Shown: positions 1-9,129 of the stretch, piece after piece
Layout: the number at the start of each line of letters is the position of its first letter
Numbering within the stretch: position 1 is the stretch's first letter
Program-made: the position numbers and the translations under genes
NCBI GenBank assembly: GCA_947258695.1
Contig: CAMYJG010000002.1
Span: 118,179 to 182,178 of the forward strand
Length of the DNA stretch: 64,000 nucleotides
Reading direction: 5' to 3'
Source of the DNA: an uncultured Ectothiorhodospiraceae bacterium
GTDB lineage: Bacteria; Pseudomonadota; Gammaproteobacteria; UBA6429; Thiohalophilaceae
Notes under the pieces: model-generated
What the model was told of the DNA's origin: nothing
Seen by the model: only the letters and a program-made list of their open reading frames with translations
The model's database searches: none

Positions 1-491
1 TCCGCACTCGATGATTCTGCTGTAGTACCAACAATTGAACCGACGACAACGCGTAAGGATTCAGGCTGGATTTTCTTTAACTCACCTGATGAGGCTTCTG
101 TAGATCGTCGTAGTCCTTCGTCTAACATCAGTGCTGCTAATACGTGGGCAGAAGTGGCCTGTGGATGACCATACTCAACTGAAGCTAACATCCAGGCATT
201 TTTTGCCAAGTCAACAATGGTAGGTGAAAGAGCGGGAGCCCTGGTATTTCCTGTTTTGATGATATCAAGTTCTCTATTTAAATCCTGTGTCAATTTTCCA
301 TAGTCAACTTCATACTTGTCTAATAGTGCTAAAAGATCGCTATCCGGGATTTCAAGTAGTTTAAGTATCCAGTGTTCTATTTCAACGTTGTAATGTGTTC
401 GTGATAAACATAAACCGGCTGCCCCTTCGAGAGCATTGCGAGTTGGCTCGTTTAATTTACCTACGAGTGATTTTAAATCGATAGTTATCAT
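1..491 (-). CDS. tssH: T6SS ATPase TssH (ClpV), N-terminal part only
   Basis: Reading the minus strand from the ATG at 491 gives an open frame of about 163 codons that leaves the window at base 1. It begins MITIDLKSLVGKLN and continues with the Clp N-domain pattern (N-E-P-T-R-N-A-L-E-G-A-A, then H-W-I-L-K-L-L, and later a second H-V-L-A-A-L-M repeat). This is the double Clp-N fold of ClpV, the hexameric AAA+ ATPase that disassembles the contracted TssB/TssC sheath. The AAA modules lie outside the window. It follows tssG by 23 bases on the same strand, which supports the T6SS assignment over ClpB. The family is certain; that the rest of the gene is intact cannot be seen. Confidence 0.9.
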   Translation of the reverse strand, partial: MITIDLKSLVGKLNEPTRNALEGAAGLCLSRTHYNVEIEHWILKLLEIPDSDLLALLDKYEVDYGKLTQDLNRELDIIKTGNTRAPALSPTIVDLAKNAWMLASVEYGHPQATSAHVLAALMLDEGLRRSTEASSGELKKIQPESLRVVVGSIVGTTAESSSA

Positions 492-514
492 GAATAATCC
501 CTTATAATCTTATA

Positions 515-1654
515 TTAATTTATACGACTGGCTGAAACTTTAATATCTAGCGTTTCATCATTGTTAAATGTTGAGCTTGAACGTGTGGAAAGCCACGTAT
601 TCCAGCCAATAATAGGTTTTTCTTTACTGCTTAGGTGTATCTTATTCGGTATGTCAGAGCGCTTAACTTTAATAATAAAGTCATAGCTGTATTCCATACC
701 CGCATATATCTGGACGATTTCGTTTAATGCTTTCAACGCTTTTGTGCCAGGTGAAAATATCTGTAATTGCTCTTTGTTTAACGGACCAAGGACAATATTA
801 ATCTTGCCTTGTGCAAACCAGCCTTTTTTACCTAGCATCACTGAACGTCCCAGGCAGTTATTTTGCCCGGATGGATTTTCTCTTCCAGGCAAACGTGTTC
901 TTACATCTTCAATTAATTCTTGCCATTGACCAACGAACTCGTTGATCTCGACAGGAATTTTAAAGTAGCTTTGTAATATTTGTTTTAAGCCAGATGTGGT
1001 TTTAACTTGTTGTGATAATAACCCACTATAGTAGAAAAGTGATTCATCGCGAACATAAAGTCGATCGTTGAGACCTTTTGTGCCTAAACCAAGCAAAGAA
1101 AGAATGACCTGTGAATGATCATCCCGGACTTTCGTTTTGGGTGGATTAAGCTTTTTTCGTTCATACTCAATCGGTAACTTATACTTACTTGACGCCTGGT
1201 AAAAAAGCGAGATTATTCTGTGGTTAAATAAATTAAGGAAATGAGAGAGTGATTCATCTTTTAATTTATGACGCTTTAAGAGCATCTCTGTGTAATGGTA
1301 TGGTAAAACCCCCTGGGCGCCCGTTAATCCCATAAAGTTAACAGATAAATCCCACTTGCTTTTGTTATCGTCAGATATTTTTTTAGATATTTTTGAAATT
1401 TCAGAAGACGAAAAGTTTAGAGCATGATTTGTATTAAAACGGATAGCTTCTGTTGTTGGCGGTATAAATAACCCAACAGGCTGTTTGTTAAAGGCGTATT
1501 TGTGGTTTTCCTTTTTCTCTGTTGCAGATGAATTATTTTCAAGCGCGGCAGAACGTTCCAGCAAGCGAACTGCTTGCAAGAAAGGGAATTCATAAGGGGC
1601 TTCTGCTAATTTATTTATTACAGAAGTATTTTTTCGCCGGCTCGCGGTGGGCAT
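515..1654 (-). CDS. tssG: T6SS baseplate protein TssG
   Basis: A protein of 379 residues of the TssG/ImpH/VasB family, a baseplate wedge component that works with TssE, TssF and TssK. The start is set by the family-typical opening: R-R-K-N-T-S-V-I-N-K-L, then P-Y-E-F, then F-L-Q-A-V-R-L-L-E-R. The conserved G-x-x-G-x-x-G-V-L-P-Y-H-Y-T-E segment follows at about residue 110. The first 37 bases overlap the end of tssF, as is common in these operons, so translation is probably coupled. Length is in the normal family range. No defect is seen. Confidence 0.95.
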   Translation of the reverse strand: MPTASRRKNTSVINKLAEAPYEFPFLQAVRLLERSAALENNSSATEKKENHKYAFNKQPVGLFIPPTTEAIRFNTNHALNFSSSEISKISKKISDDNKSKWDLSVNFMGLTGAQGVLPYHYTEMLLKRHKLKDESLSHFLNLFNHRIISLFYQASSKYKLPIEYERKKLNPPKTKVRDDHSQVILSLLGLGTKGLNDRLYVRDESLFYYSGLLSQQVKTTSGLKQILQSYFKIPVEINEFVGQWQELIEDVRTRLPGRENPSGQNNCLGRSVMLGKKGWFAQGKINIVLGPLNKEQLQIFSPGTKALKALNEIVQIYAGMEYSYDFIIKVKRSDIPNKIHLSSKEKPIIGWNTWLSTRSSSTFNNDETLDIKVSASRIN

Positions 1655-3453
1655 TTTTTAAGATAACCTTCTTTACTTTTTTGTTTAACTAATACACGGG
1701 TAAATGAGTTTATTGAACAGTAAAGTCCAAAAAAATGTTCAAGTACTGATGCGAATAAATATGCACTACTTCCTGTTAACTGGGTATCATCCAGTTCAAT
1801 CTCAATTTCAATACCTCTGCACATGGTGGCATGACCATCTATGGTTAAGGGTGAACTGATCGGTCTGGCCTTAACCTGTGTGATTGACTCGATTAAGGCA
1901 CGGGTTACGGATGATTCTTTAAAGTCATACAGTCTCAAAATTTCTTTCAGTGCCTGTGTTGCATCATCTCTTCCTGTTAATGACAGGTGATTTAAATTTA
2001 AATGCGAAATTAAACGCCAGCGCGCATGGTTGCGCAGAGGCGCCCTTACTGTTTGTGTAGGTTGAGTTAAGCAACGAATTTTCTCGCAAGGTGGCGCACT
2101 ATCAACGCACTGAAGTTTTGGTTGATCTGACGAGAAAGGCAATTTCGCTGGTAAATCACGGTTACTACAGGTTGTTTGAATTACCAGTGTTCGATCTTCC
2201 GGGATATTGGGGTTGAATTCCAGGTCAACCAGATTTAAGAAAACATCTGTCCCATCATCACGTTCATAGTTGCTCATTTTCGAATCACGACGATTTGCAA
2301 ACCAGAATGAATGCTTTTCTGTGTCCTGGTGTTCATGATTGAGACCATAAAATGGATGATAATTAATTTCTTCACCGCTGGAAGTTGATGCTGTCACGTT
2401 GTCGACAGAATAGACCTCATATCCTGTAGGTCGTCTTGCATCAGGAACAACCTGGTATTCGAGTTGCGTGTGATCCAATTTAATGGGATCTGCGCGGTGA
2501 TTAAATAAGTTAACAACAGGGCAGGCACCTAATACAAACGTATCTTTATTGATATTATGCTCAAGCTCAATATCTGATGAGTCCAGGTAAATATACAGAT
2601 CAAGATTATTTTCTGCATTTTCAGGAAGTCTTTGTTTTATACCCTTGAGATCGATAAACATAAACTTCTCTGGAAATACGAAATACTCAGTTAACAAGCG
2701 ATAGCCAATAAAGGATGAGTCAGGATAAGGTAATATTCCTTCTTCGTTATTAAATCCAACCGGCTTAATGCAGTCTTTACCCATAAAGATGGGTTTGTTA
2801 TCTGTTTCTGATAAGCTGGCTACGACATTTTTACAGTTGTTAAATAATAGCTGGTATAAAGGATTAATATGTTGTGGTTGACCTTTTAAGTAAAATCGTA
2901 TTTTGTCAAAATCAAGATCTGCAAACGTTATTTCTTCATTAAAGGTTTCAAGTGAAATTTTTAGTACGCCGCCGGCGCCTTTCACATCGGCTGAGCCGGG
3001 TGTACTGAAGGGAATCCCCATCAGTGAAGCGGAGGTAACTTTAATAGGGAGCATTTCTGTGTCATAGACGGTTGAAAAACGAACTGTTTCTCCCTGGAAC
3101 TGTTCAGTTTCTAACAAGGTATCTTTTTCGAGCTTGTACGGACTTTCTAGTTGTTCTTCATCGGCTTTAAAATTGACAATCGACATCGATGGAAGAGGGC
3201 GCTGATAATGTGGAAATAAAACATTTAGTAGCGCGTCAGACAGTTCCGGAAAATCGTCATCTATCTTATGTTGTATACGTGCATTTAAATAGGCGAAGCT
3301 TTCGATTAAACGTGAAACGTGCGGGTCATCAATGGTATCGGTGTTTATACCAAGGCGACCGGCAATTTTAGGATGCTCTTCAGCAAACTCAGCACCAAGC
3401 TGGCGGATAAACGCCAGCTCTTTTTCATAATAGGGTAGTAATTCATCAGCCAT
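1618..3453 (-). CDS. tssF: T6SS baseplate protein TssF
   Basis: This 611-residue protein is TssF/ImpG/VasA, the large baseplate wedge subunit. It opens with the family signature L-L-P-Y-Y-E-K-E-L-A-F-I-R, followed by F-A-E-x-H-P-K-I-A-G-R-L and D-P-H-V-x-R-L-I-E-S-F-A-Y-L. The C-terminal part has the L-x-G-R-D-D-A-x-x-A-L-K-E-I-L-R-L-Y-D block and the late L-F-A-S-V-L-E-H-F-F-G-L-Y segment. It lies between tssE (2-base gap) and tssG (37-base overlap). Family length is about 590-620 residues, so it appears complete. Confidence 0.96.
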   Translation of the reverse strand: MADELLPYYEKELAFIRQLGAEFAEEHPKIAGRLGINTDTIDDPHVSRLIESFAYLNARIQHKIDDDFPELSDALLNVLFPHYQRPLPSMSIVNFKADEEQLESPYKLEKDTLLETEQFQGETVRFSTVYDTEMLPIKVTSASLMGIPFSTPGSADVKGAGGVLKISLETFNEEITFADLDFDKIRFYLKGQPQHINPLYQLLFNNCKNVVASLSETDNKPIFMGKDCIKPVGFNNEEGILPYPDSSFIGYRLLTEYFVFPEKFMFIDLKGIKQRLPENAENNLDLYIYLDSSDIELEHNINKDTFVLGACPVVNLFNHRADPIKLDHTQLEYQVVPDARRPTGYEVYSVDNVTASTSSGEEINYHPFYGLNHEHQDTEKHSFWFANRRDSKMSNYERDDGTDVFLNLVDLEFNPNIPEDRTLVIQTTCSNRDLPAKLPFSSDQPKLQCVDSAPPCEKIRCLTQPTQTVRAPLRNHARWRLISHLNLNHLSLTGRDDATQALKEILRLYDFKESSVTRALIESITQVKARPISSPLTIDGHATMCRGIEIEIELDDTQLTGSSAYLFASVLEHFFGLYCSINSFTRVLVKQKSKEGYLKKCPPRAGEKILL

Positions 3454-3454
3454 T

Positions 3455-3943
3455 TTATGCGTCTTCTATACTTATACTTCGTGTAACTGGTTCGAGAACG
3501 GAATCAAAAATAACAACTTCAGGTGATGGATCGGCATATAATGTTGCATCAATTCTGAATCTTAGGGTCCGATCAGTGTTGTCATTATTATCAAGATAGG
3601 AAACGTTAACATCTTTAAATCGAGGTTCGAATTCCCTTAATATTTTTTCCATTCGTGATGTAAAATCTTTTCGTTTTTCTAAATCTGTTATGTTAATAGT
3701 AGCCAGATCTGGTAAACCATAATTTAATAATGAATTTTCAAGCTGTACGTATTCTTCAGCAGGTTCCATTATTCTGAAGCGGGCATTCATCAGGCTTTCA
3801 AGATCGCGCCTTACACTTCTGCGTAATTGTTTTAACTTTTGATGTTGTCCGGGATCTACTTCATTTTGATTATCTGGCTCATCATCAAATAGGCGATCGA
3901 GAATAGAAGGCCGAAGTTTTTTCTTTTTATCAACGCGTGCCAT
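3455..3943 (-). CDS. tssE: T6SS baseplate protein TssE (gp25-like)
   Basis: A protein of 162 residues of the TssE/gp25 lysozyme-like family, which links baseplate to sheath and is not an active lysozyme. The N-terminus has S-I-L-D-R-L-F-D-D, the usual start of TssE. The middle has S-V-R-R-D-L-E-S-L-M-N-A-R, matching the gp25 helix. The C-terminal half has I-L-R-E-F-E-P-R-F and a strand with L-R-F-R-I-D-A-T-L-Y. It sits between the tssC paralogue and tssF with only 1-2 base gaps. Confidence 0.94.
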   Translation of the reverse strand: MARVDKKKKLRPSILDRLFDDEPDNQNEVDPGQHQKLKQLRRSVRRDLESLMNARFRIMEPAEEYVQLENSLLNYGLPDLATINITDLEKRKDFTSRMEKILREFEPRFKDVNVSYLDNNDNTDRTLRFRIDATLYADPSPEVVIFDSVLEPVTRSISIEDA

Positions 3944-3944
3944 C

Positions 3945-5471
3945 TTAATTTCCTGATTGAGCTAATTCTGTCACCAGCTCAAGTTCTGATACCATCTGGT
4001 CTAGCTGGTAATGGGGTTTAAGGTGAATGACACAGAGGTAACTACCCGGTTTCGCTGGGTGTTCTTTAACCTGAACTGCCGCTTCTTTTAACGGATAACG
4101 TGCTTGTTCTTCCCATTCCAAATCATCCCGTCCAGTTGTATATTTGAACAGCCAGTCGCGTAAATAATCCTCACAATCATTTGCGGTAACAAATGAACCC
4201 ACTTTATCGCGAATAATTACTTTTATGTAATGAGCAATCCGTGAACCACAAAGTACGTGTTGTAACATCCCTGACAGTTTGGCGTTGATGTTTGCTTCTT
4301 TAGAGTCATGTACTTTAGGCGCTTGCACGGACTGGTTATTATAAAAGGCAGCAAACGGTGTATCGTAACATTGGCATAATGGTATTAAGCCAAGATCGCT
4401 TATTTCTCGTTCTCTAGTATCTGTAATTAATACATCGGTAACAGGTTTGTGAGCTATGTTTTCCGCATCTGTTTCAAAACAATCCACAGGAAGGTTTGTC
4501 AGTAAACCGCCAGCAATCTGGTCCCTTGGAACCCCTCTTATATGACCAAACCAGCCAACATTGGCATATTCTCGAATAAGAATGGCTGCCATGCCATAAC
4601 TTGCGTTTCCCCACAGGTAATTTTCATGACCATCAGTAGAGGATTTCTCATAAAAATAAATACCTTTATAAGAACCAGGCTTAGTGCGATAGGGCAGGCG
4701 CATCAATATACGTGGAACAGTTAAGCCCAAGAATCGTGAGTCGATCTTTTCTCTTAGAGAATTCCACTTGATATATTCTGCTTGTGAGAAAACCATGCGT
4801 AAATTCATGGGAGTACTTAATGCAGAAAAATTATCTAAACCAAATAACTCATACGATGCACCTGCAATAAACGGAGCAAATGCCGCCGCTGCAACCTGGG
4901 ATAGGCCATCGAGTGTTGCGATGTCGTCATGTGGGTGTCTTTTTGATACCCGGTGACTGATTTCATAATCGCCTATTAATACACCGTAAGGTTCACCACC
5001 CGGTGTACCATATTCTTCACTGTAAATTTTTTGAAATAGCTGGCTTTGATCAAATTCAAGTGAACGTGCCATGTCTTTTGCGACATCACTCCAGCTGACA
5101 TTAAGAACCTTGATCTTTATGTTAACAGCGCCTTCTGCCTGAACAGCTAAATACCACAGGCCACGCCAGGATGATTCAAGTTTTTGAAATTTTTCATGAT
5201 GAATTATTGCATTTAACTGATCATTAATTAATTCATCGATTGCGGCAATGCTTCTGTTAATTGCGTGAGTAATACTATTACAGGTTTTGAGTTGTGATGT
5301 AACCTCATGTTCCTGTAACCAAAATACAAGAGCTTGTATATAATCTTCTTCGTTAAGAAATTCGTCGAGGTTTGTGATGTAAGAAGCTGTTTCCAGAACT
5401 TCATCGAAATTGACAGTCGAAGTGGCTTTGTTTAACTCGAATGGTAATGTTTGACTGCTTGAGACTGACAC
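3945..5471 (-). CDS. tssC2: second TssC-like sheath protein (ImpD-type paralogue)
   Basis: A protein of 508 residues clearly related along its whole length to the TssC encoded just upstream. Shared segments include A-I-x-H-E-K-x-Q-K-L-E-x-S-W-R-G-L, E-F-D-Q-S-Q-x-F-x-K-I-Y, G-G-E-P-Y-x-x-L-I-G-D-Y-E and A-A-A-x-F-A-P-F-I. It keeps the C-terminal R-x-P-L-K-E-A-x-V-x-V-K-E-x-P-x-x-P-G block. The N-terminus is different and lacks the charged start of the canonical copy. Some T6SS loci carry such a second EvpB-family gene (ImpD beside ImpC in Rhizobium). Whether it enters the sheath, caps it, or replaces another part is not known from sequence. Confidence 0.85.
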   Translation of the reverse strand: MSVSSSQTLPFELNKATSTVNFDEVLETASYITNLDEFLNEEDYIQALVFWLQEHEVTSQLKTCNSITHAINRSIAAIDELINDQLNAIIHHEKFQKLESSWRGLWYLAVQAEGAVNIKIKVLNVSWSDVAKDMARSLEFDQSQLFQKIYSEEYGTPGGEPYGVLIGDYEISHRVSKRHPHDDIATLDGLSQVAAAAFAPFIAGASYELFGLDNFSALSTPMNLRMVFSQAEYIKWNSLREKIDSRFLGLTVPRILMRLPYRTKPGSYKGIYFYEKSSTDGHENYLWGNASYGMAAILIREYANVGWFGHIRGVPRDQIAGGLLTNLPVDCFETDAENIAHKPVTDVLITDTREREISDLGLIPLCQCYDTPFAAFYNNQSVQAPKVHDSKEANINAKLSGMLQHVLCGSRIAHYIKVIIRDKVGSFVTANDCEDYLRDWLFKYTTGRDDLEWEEQARYPLKEAAVQVKEHPAKPGSYLCVIHLKPHYQLDQMVSELELVTELAQSGN

Positions 5472-5491
5472 AAAAAATCCATTTTAAATAA

Positions 5492-5515
5492 ATGGGGATC
5501 TGGATAGATCCCCAT
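5492..5515 (-). repeat. perfect hairpin between the two tssC genes
   Basis: ATGGGGATCT (5492-5501) and its exact reverse complement AGATCCCCAT (5506-5515) are separated by four bases. The hairpin fills most of the 53-base gap between the two tssC genes. On the minus strand it is followed by T-rich sequence without a clean run of U. It could be a leaky terminator, an RNA stability element for the upstream tssABC message, or a processing site. The sequence does not choose between these. Confidence 0.6.
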
Positions 5516-5524
5516 ATAATTTAA

Positions 5525-7009
5525 TTATCCTGCTTTAGGAATATTCGCTACGAGGCGAAGTGAAGCAGTTAATTCTTCCATTTGTAACCATGGACGCATA
5601 TAAGCAATTGCACTATATACGCCTGGCTGGCCGGGTACTTCTTTAACTTCAACAGAAGCATCAGCTAATGGGAAGCGAGCTTTCATTTCTGCGCTTGCAC
5701 CTGGGCTACCGTTAACGTAGTTAGCAATCCAACGGTTTAACCATTCTTCAGCATCAGATGCTTCCATGAATGAACCGATTTTATCGCGTGCCATCACTTT
5801 TAAGAAATGTGCAATACGTGATGTTGCCATGATGTACGGTAAACGTGATGAAATTTCAGCATTTGAAGTTGCATCTGGATCGTCAAATTTCTTAGGTTTT
5901 TGTGTTGTTTGTGCACCGAAGAATACAGCGTGATCTGTATTTTTGTAATGACACAAAGGTAAGAAACCAAGTTTACTGAGTTCAGCTTCACGACGGTCTG
6001 TAATGCCTATTTCAGTCGGGCATTTTTGATCAATATCACCGTCATCACTAACGAATGTATGACTTGGTAAGCCTTCAACTTTACCACCACCTTCAGCACC
6101 ACGGATACTGGTACACCAGCCATATTCAGCAAATGATTTTGTCAGTGTGGTACCCATAGAGTAGGCTGCATTCATCCAGCAATAATCATCATGATCACTT
6201 TCAAGCTGACGACCATCTGAATCAATATTTGCTTCTTCAAAATTAAATGCTTCAATAGGTTTTGTCGCAGAACCATATGGCAGACGAGCCAATGTACGTG
6301 GCATGGTTAATGTAACAAAGCGAGCATCTTCGCTGTCACGGAAACTACGCCATTTAATGTATTCAGCTGAATCAAAGATTTTTTCTAAATCGCGCGGTTT
6401 AGATAATTCAGTGAAGCTATCAAAACCAAACATTTCTGGTGATGCTGCCGAGATAAATGGAGCGAAACCTGCTGCAGCGACATTCGACATGTTAGTTAAT
6501 AAATCAAGATCATCTGGGTAGCCAGAGAATTCATAATCACCAATAAGAGCAGCATAAGGTTCACCACCGGCAATACCAAATTCACTTTCGTAAATTTTCT
6601 TGAAAGTTTGGCTTTGGTCAAACTCAACCGCTTTTTCAAGGTCTTTAGCCAGTTCTTTCTTGCTTAAATTCATCATGCGAATCTTTAATTGCGAGCTCGT
6701 TTCAGAGTTCATAATTAAATGATTCAGTCCGCGCCATGAGCCTTCCAGTTTTTGCAGTTTTTCATGCTGCATAATGGCAGAAAGCTGTTTTGACATCACT
6801 TTATCAATAGCCGCGATTGCTGAGTTAATTGTAACTGTTAAGTTTTTATCCCACTTAACAGCACCACCCATCGCTTCTTTTGTTAATGTTTTTAATAACT
6901 CTTCAGTTTCATCGCGTGAAGTTTGTTTTGTCGCACCAATTGCTTGTTCTAAAAAACTGACTTCCGCCGCTTCTGCTTCTTGTACTTGAGCTTCTTCTTT
7001 CTTAGCCAT
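5525..7009 (-). CDS. tssC: T6SS contractile sheath large subunit TssC
   Basis: This 494-residue protein is the canonical TssC/VipB/EvpB subunit that polymerises with TssB into the contractile sheath. It has the charged N-terminus, T[14 protein letters not shown], [19 protein letters not shown] and [14 protein letters not shown]. The C-terminal [16 protein letters not shown] block is present. The start codon shares one base with the stop of tssB (TAATG), which suggests coupled translation that keeps the two sheath subunits in balance. Length fits the family. Confidence 0.97.
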   Translation of the reverse strand: MAKKEEAQVQEAEAAEVSFLEQAIGATKQTSRDETEELLKTLTKEAMGGAVKWDKNLTVTINSAIAAIDKVMSKQLSAIMQHEKLQKLEGSWRGLNHLIMNSETSSQLKIRMMNLSKKELAKDLEKAVEFDQSQTFKKIYESEFGIAGGEPYAALIGDYEFSGYPDDLDLLTNMSNVAAAGFAPFISAASPEMFGFDSFTELSKPRDLEKIFDSAEYIKWRSFRDSEDARFVTLTMPRTLARLPYGSATKPIEAFNFEEANIDSDGRQLESDHDDYCWMNAAYSMGTTLTKSFAEYGWCTSIRGAEGGGKVEGLPSHTFVSDDGDIDQKCPTEIGITDRREAELSKLGFLPLCHYKNTDHAVFFGAQTTQKPKKFDDPDATSNAEISSRLPYIMATSRIAHFLKVMARDKIGSFMEASDAEEWLNRWIANYVNGSPGASAEMKARFPLADASVEVKEVPGQPGVYSAIAYMRPWLQMEELTASLRLVANIPKAG

Positions 7010-7533
7010 TATTTGTCACCTTTATCATCATCAGCACCTTCCAGGCCAAGTTCACTGGAAAGTGAAGCAATAGCATCAGTGTTACTGAGTACTTCTTCAA
7101 GAATGGTTTCTAAATCATCTGAGCGATCTGCTTTAGTCAGCAAATCACGTAATTTATTACGCGTGTCGAGTAATTTTTTTAATGGCTCAACTTTGTCAAC
7201 AATTTTATGTGGTTCAAAGTCTTCCATGCTTTTAAATGCCAGGTCGACAGAAATCTCACTACCATCATCTTCAAGTGTGTTTTCAACTTTCATTGATAGT
7301 TCGGGAGCAATATTACTCATCACTTCATTAAAGTTGTCACGGTCAATTTGTGAGAACTTGCGATCTTTAAGTGGTTTTTTGTTATCTACATTATCACCTG
7401 AGTAGTCACCCATAACGCCCATTACAAAAGGGATTTCCTTTTCCGCAACTGCGCCATTGGTTTCAACGTCATATGTAATATGTACACGTGGTTTACGTAC
7501 ACGTTTTAGTTTGTCGTGAATGCTATCAGCCAT
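7009..7533 (-). CDS. tssB: T6SS contractile sheath small subunit TssB
   Basis: A protein of 174 residues of the TssB/VipA/ImpB family. Recognisable blocks are R[12 protein letters not shown], the [15 protein letters not shown] strand, K-x-L-K-D-R-K-F-x-x-I-D-R-D-N-F and the L-x-F-K-S-M-x-D-F-E-P segment. It forms the protofilament with TssC. The tail ends in an acidic stretch. It lies 31 bases after tssA and overlaps tssC by one base. Confidence 0.97.
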   Translation of the reverse strand: MADSIHDKLKRVRKPRVHITYDVETNGAVAEKEIPFVMGVMGDYSGDNVDNKKPLKDRKFSQIDRDNFNEVMSNIAPELSMKVENTLEDDGSEISVDLAFKSMEDFEPHKIVDKVEPLKKLLDTRNKLRDLLTKADRSDDLETILEEVLSNTDAIASLSSELGLEGADDDKGDK

Positions 7534-7564
7534 AATCCTTTACCTCATGTTATGTTGGTGGCTA

Positions 7565-8668
7565 TTAATCTTCATCTGTTTTAATACCTGTTAATGAACC
7601 GTAATAGTTCAGTGATGAAGAATCAGGGATAAGTTCGCGCATTAATTCACTCAAAGACATATCACCCCATTTAACTGCTTTGTCCAGGGCGTATGAGATA
7701 GGAGAGTGAGGTTCAGTTTTGCGAAAGAAGTCAGATATTTCATTTAGACGACGAAATGCATCATCGCGTGTTTGAATCGGGCCTGCGGTACCTTTTGCTC
7801 CAGCTTGTGGAGCGGCAGCTGTGCCGTCAGTATTAAATTCTTCTTCGTTTGAAGATTCATCGGGCAGCTTATATTTTGCCACGTGATTAATAACACCTAA
7901 AGTTGATTCAAGTGCATTAATAATATTACTGGTAGGAGGGGCGTCCATGTTGCCGCAGTGCTCATCCAGCATACGGCTTATCTCACGGTAGTCTTCAAGA
8001 CAACCCGCGACATCATTTTTTAAATTTAGGTAAAACTCTTCGCTAGAGCCGGCAACCACATTTTCAATGTCTTCCAGGTTAAAACCAATTTTACTGGCTT
8101 TTTCAGCACGGTCTTCTTCATCGTTAATTTTTTGAATATCCAGTGCCTGTGTGTATTGCCAGTAGTTAAACGGTCCAGGTTGAACATCTTCAGTAATATG
8201 AGCATTGCGAATGGGGGCTATCAGCACGCCTTCAGCACCTTCACCGTTTAAGCCAGTTAATGAGGAAACGCGTGTTTCGATGCCGTCTTCATCTGGCAAA
8301 GGATAAAGATTATCCCAGTATTTTTCGATCATTTGGCGGATAATAGAAAAGCCGGCTTTTAAACCCGGAAAACCATAGCGGCGGATTAAGGCTTCGGTAT
8401 ACCAGCTCGCAATTTCGAGATCTTTGGCATTGTTCTTCAGGATTTCAGGTGCTAGCTCTAATATTTTGCGCCAATTTTCGTCGGCTTCTGAGCTGCCCCC
8501 ATCAAACATGCTATTTCGTTCTGCAGCTCGTGCAGAATTTCGTGCATCTTTAATTGAATAGTAGGCTGACGATGGTGATGCATCTTCGCGGATATCGCTG
8601 CCAACCGGGTTATCTTCCGAGACAGGCTCAAGTAAACTGCTAATATCTATAATTGCTTCTGAAGACAT
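7565..8668 (-). CDS. tssA: T6SS assembly protein TssA
   Basis: A protein of 367 residues with the ImpA N-terminal domain: I-S-S-L-L-E-P-V-S-E-D-N-P-V-G-x-D-I-R-E-D, then W-R-K-I-L-E-L-A-P-E-I-L and a W-Y-T-E-A-L-I-R-R-Y-G-F-P-G-L segment. TssA primes baseplate and tail-tube assembly and coordinates sheath growth. The short C-terminal part has a R-x-x-A-F-R-R-L-N-E-I-S-D-F-F-R-K-x-E-P-H-S-P segment, as in the shorter TssA class. It is the first gene of the minus arm. An AGGA motif lies about eight bases before the ATG. Confidence 0.93.
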   Translation of the reverse strand: MSSEAIIDISSLLEPVSEDNPVGSDIREDASPSSAYYSIKDARNSARAAERNSMFDGGSSEADENWRKILELAPEILKNNAKDLEIASWYTEALIRRYGFPGLKAGFSIIRQMIEKYWDNLYPLPDEDGIETRVSSLTGLNGEGAEGVLIAPIRNAHITEDVQPGPFNYWQYTQALDIQKINDEEDRAEKASKIGFNLEDIENVVAGSSEEFYLNLKNDVAGCLEDYREISRMLDEHCGNMDAPPTSNIINALESTLGVINHVAKYKLPDESSNEEEFNTDGTAAAPQAGAKGTAGPIQTRDDAFRRLNEISDFFRKTEPHSPISYALDKAVKWGDMSLSELMRELIPDSSSLNYYGSLTGIKTDED

Positions 8669-9129
8669 TCTCTACATCCTTGTTATTTGGTATATCTGCA
8701 ATCAGATCCATACCAATAAAAACTTACTTCCTAGTAAACAGTGTTTGTGGGAACACTGAATGGTGTTATTTATAAGATATTGCAGGGCGCTTGTCAAAGC
8801 CAGTTTGTGAAATACTTCCGAAATGACACAAATATTTTGGTTTTATTATACCTTCTATATACATTTTACGATAATTAATTCGTGCATTGCCTCCAACATA
8901 TGTTATAAAAATGCCAACTGAAGCACATATAAATCATGTAAGTATTATCAAAAGTGACTTGGAACATATGGCATGTCATTGTATTATGTGCAACAAATAC
9001 AAGAACGCTGGATTGGCTAAAATGTTTAGTTCGTTTTAAATAGCCAGTTTTCAATAAGGATATTCGGTAGTAAAGATTCAGATACTCTCTGAATTAAGTG
9101 ACCGAGCTGTTTATCAGGATGATATTTGT
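8669..9129. promoter_or_regulatory. divergent intergenic region between the two T6SS arms
   Basis: These 461 bases carry no open frame worth calling. Both T6SS arms start here and point outwards, so promoters for both must lie inside or close by. The region is very AT-rich. A 10-base palindrome AACATATGTT sits at 8895-8904 and its half recurs near 8963, which could be an operator. I find no sigma-54 site with correct spacing and cannot place a sigma-70 promoter with confidence. Confidence 0.5.

Noticed and set aside
8969-8982. Possible sigma-54 promoter TGGCATGTCATTGT between the T6SS arms
   Set aside because: The spacing is one base short (GG to the -12 element) and the -12 has GT in place of GC. 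T6SS loci are sometimes sigma-54 controlled, but this match is too poor to call.
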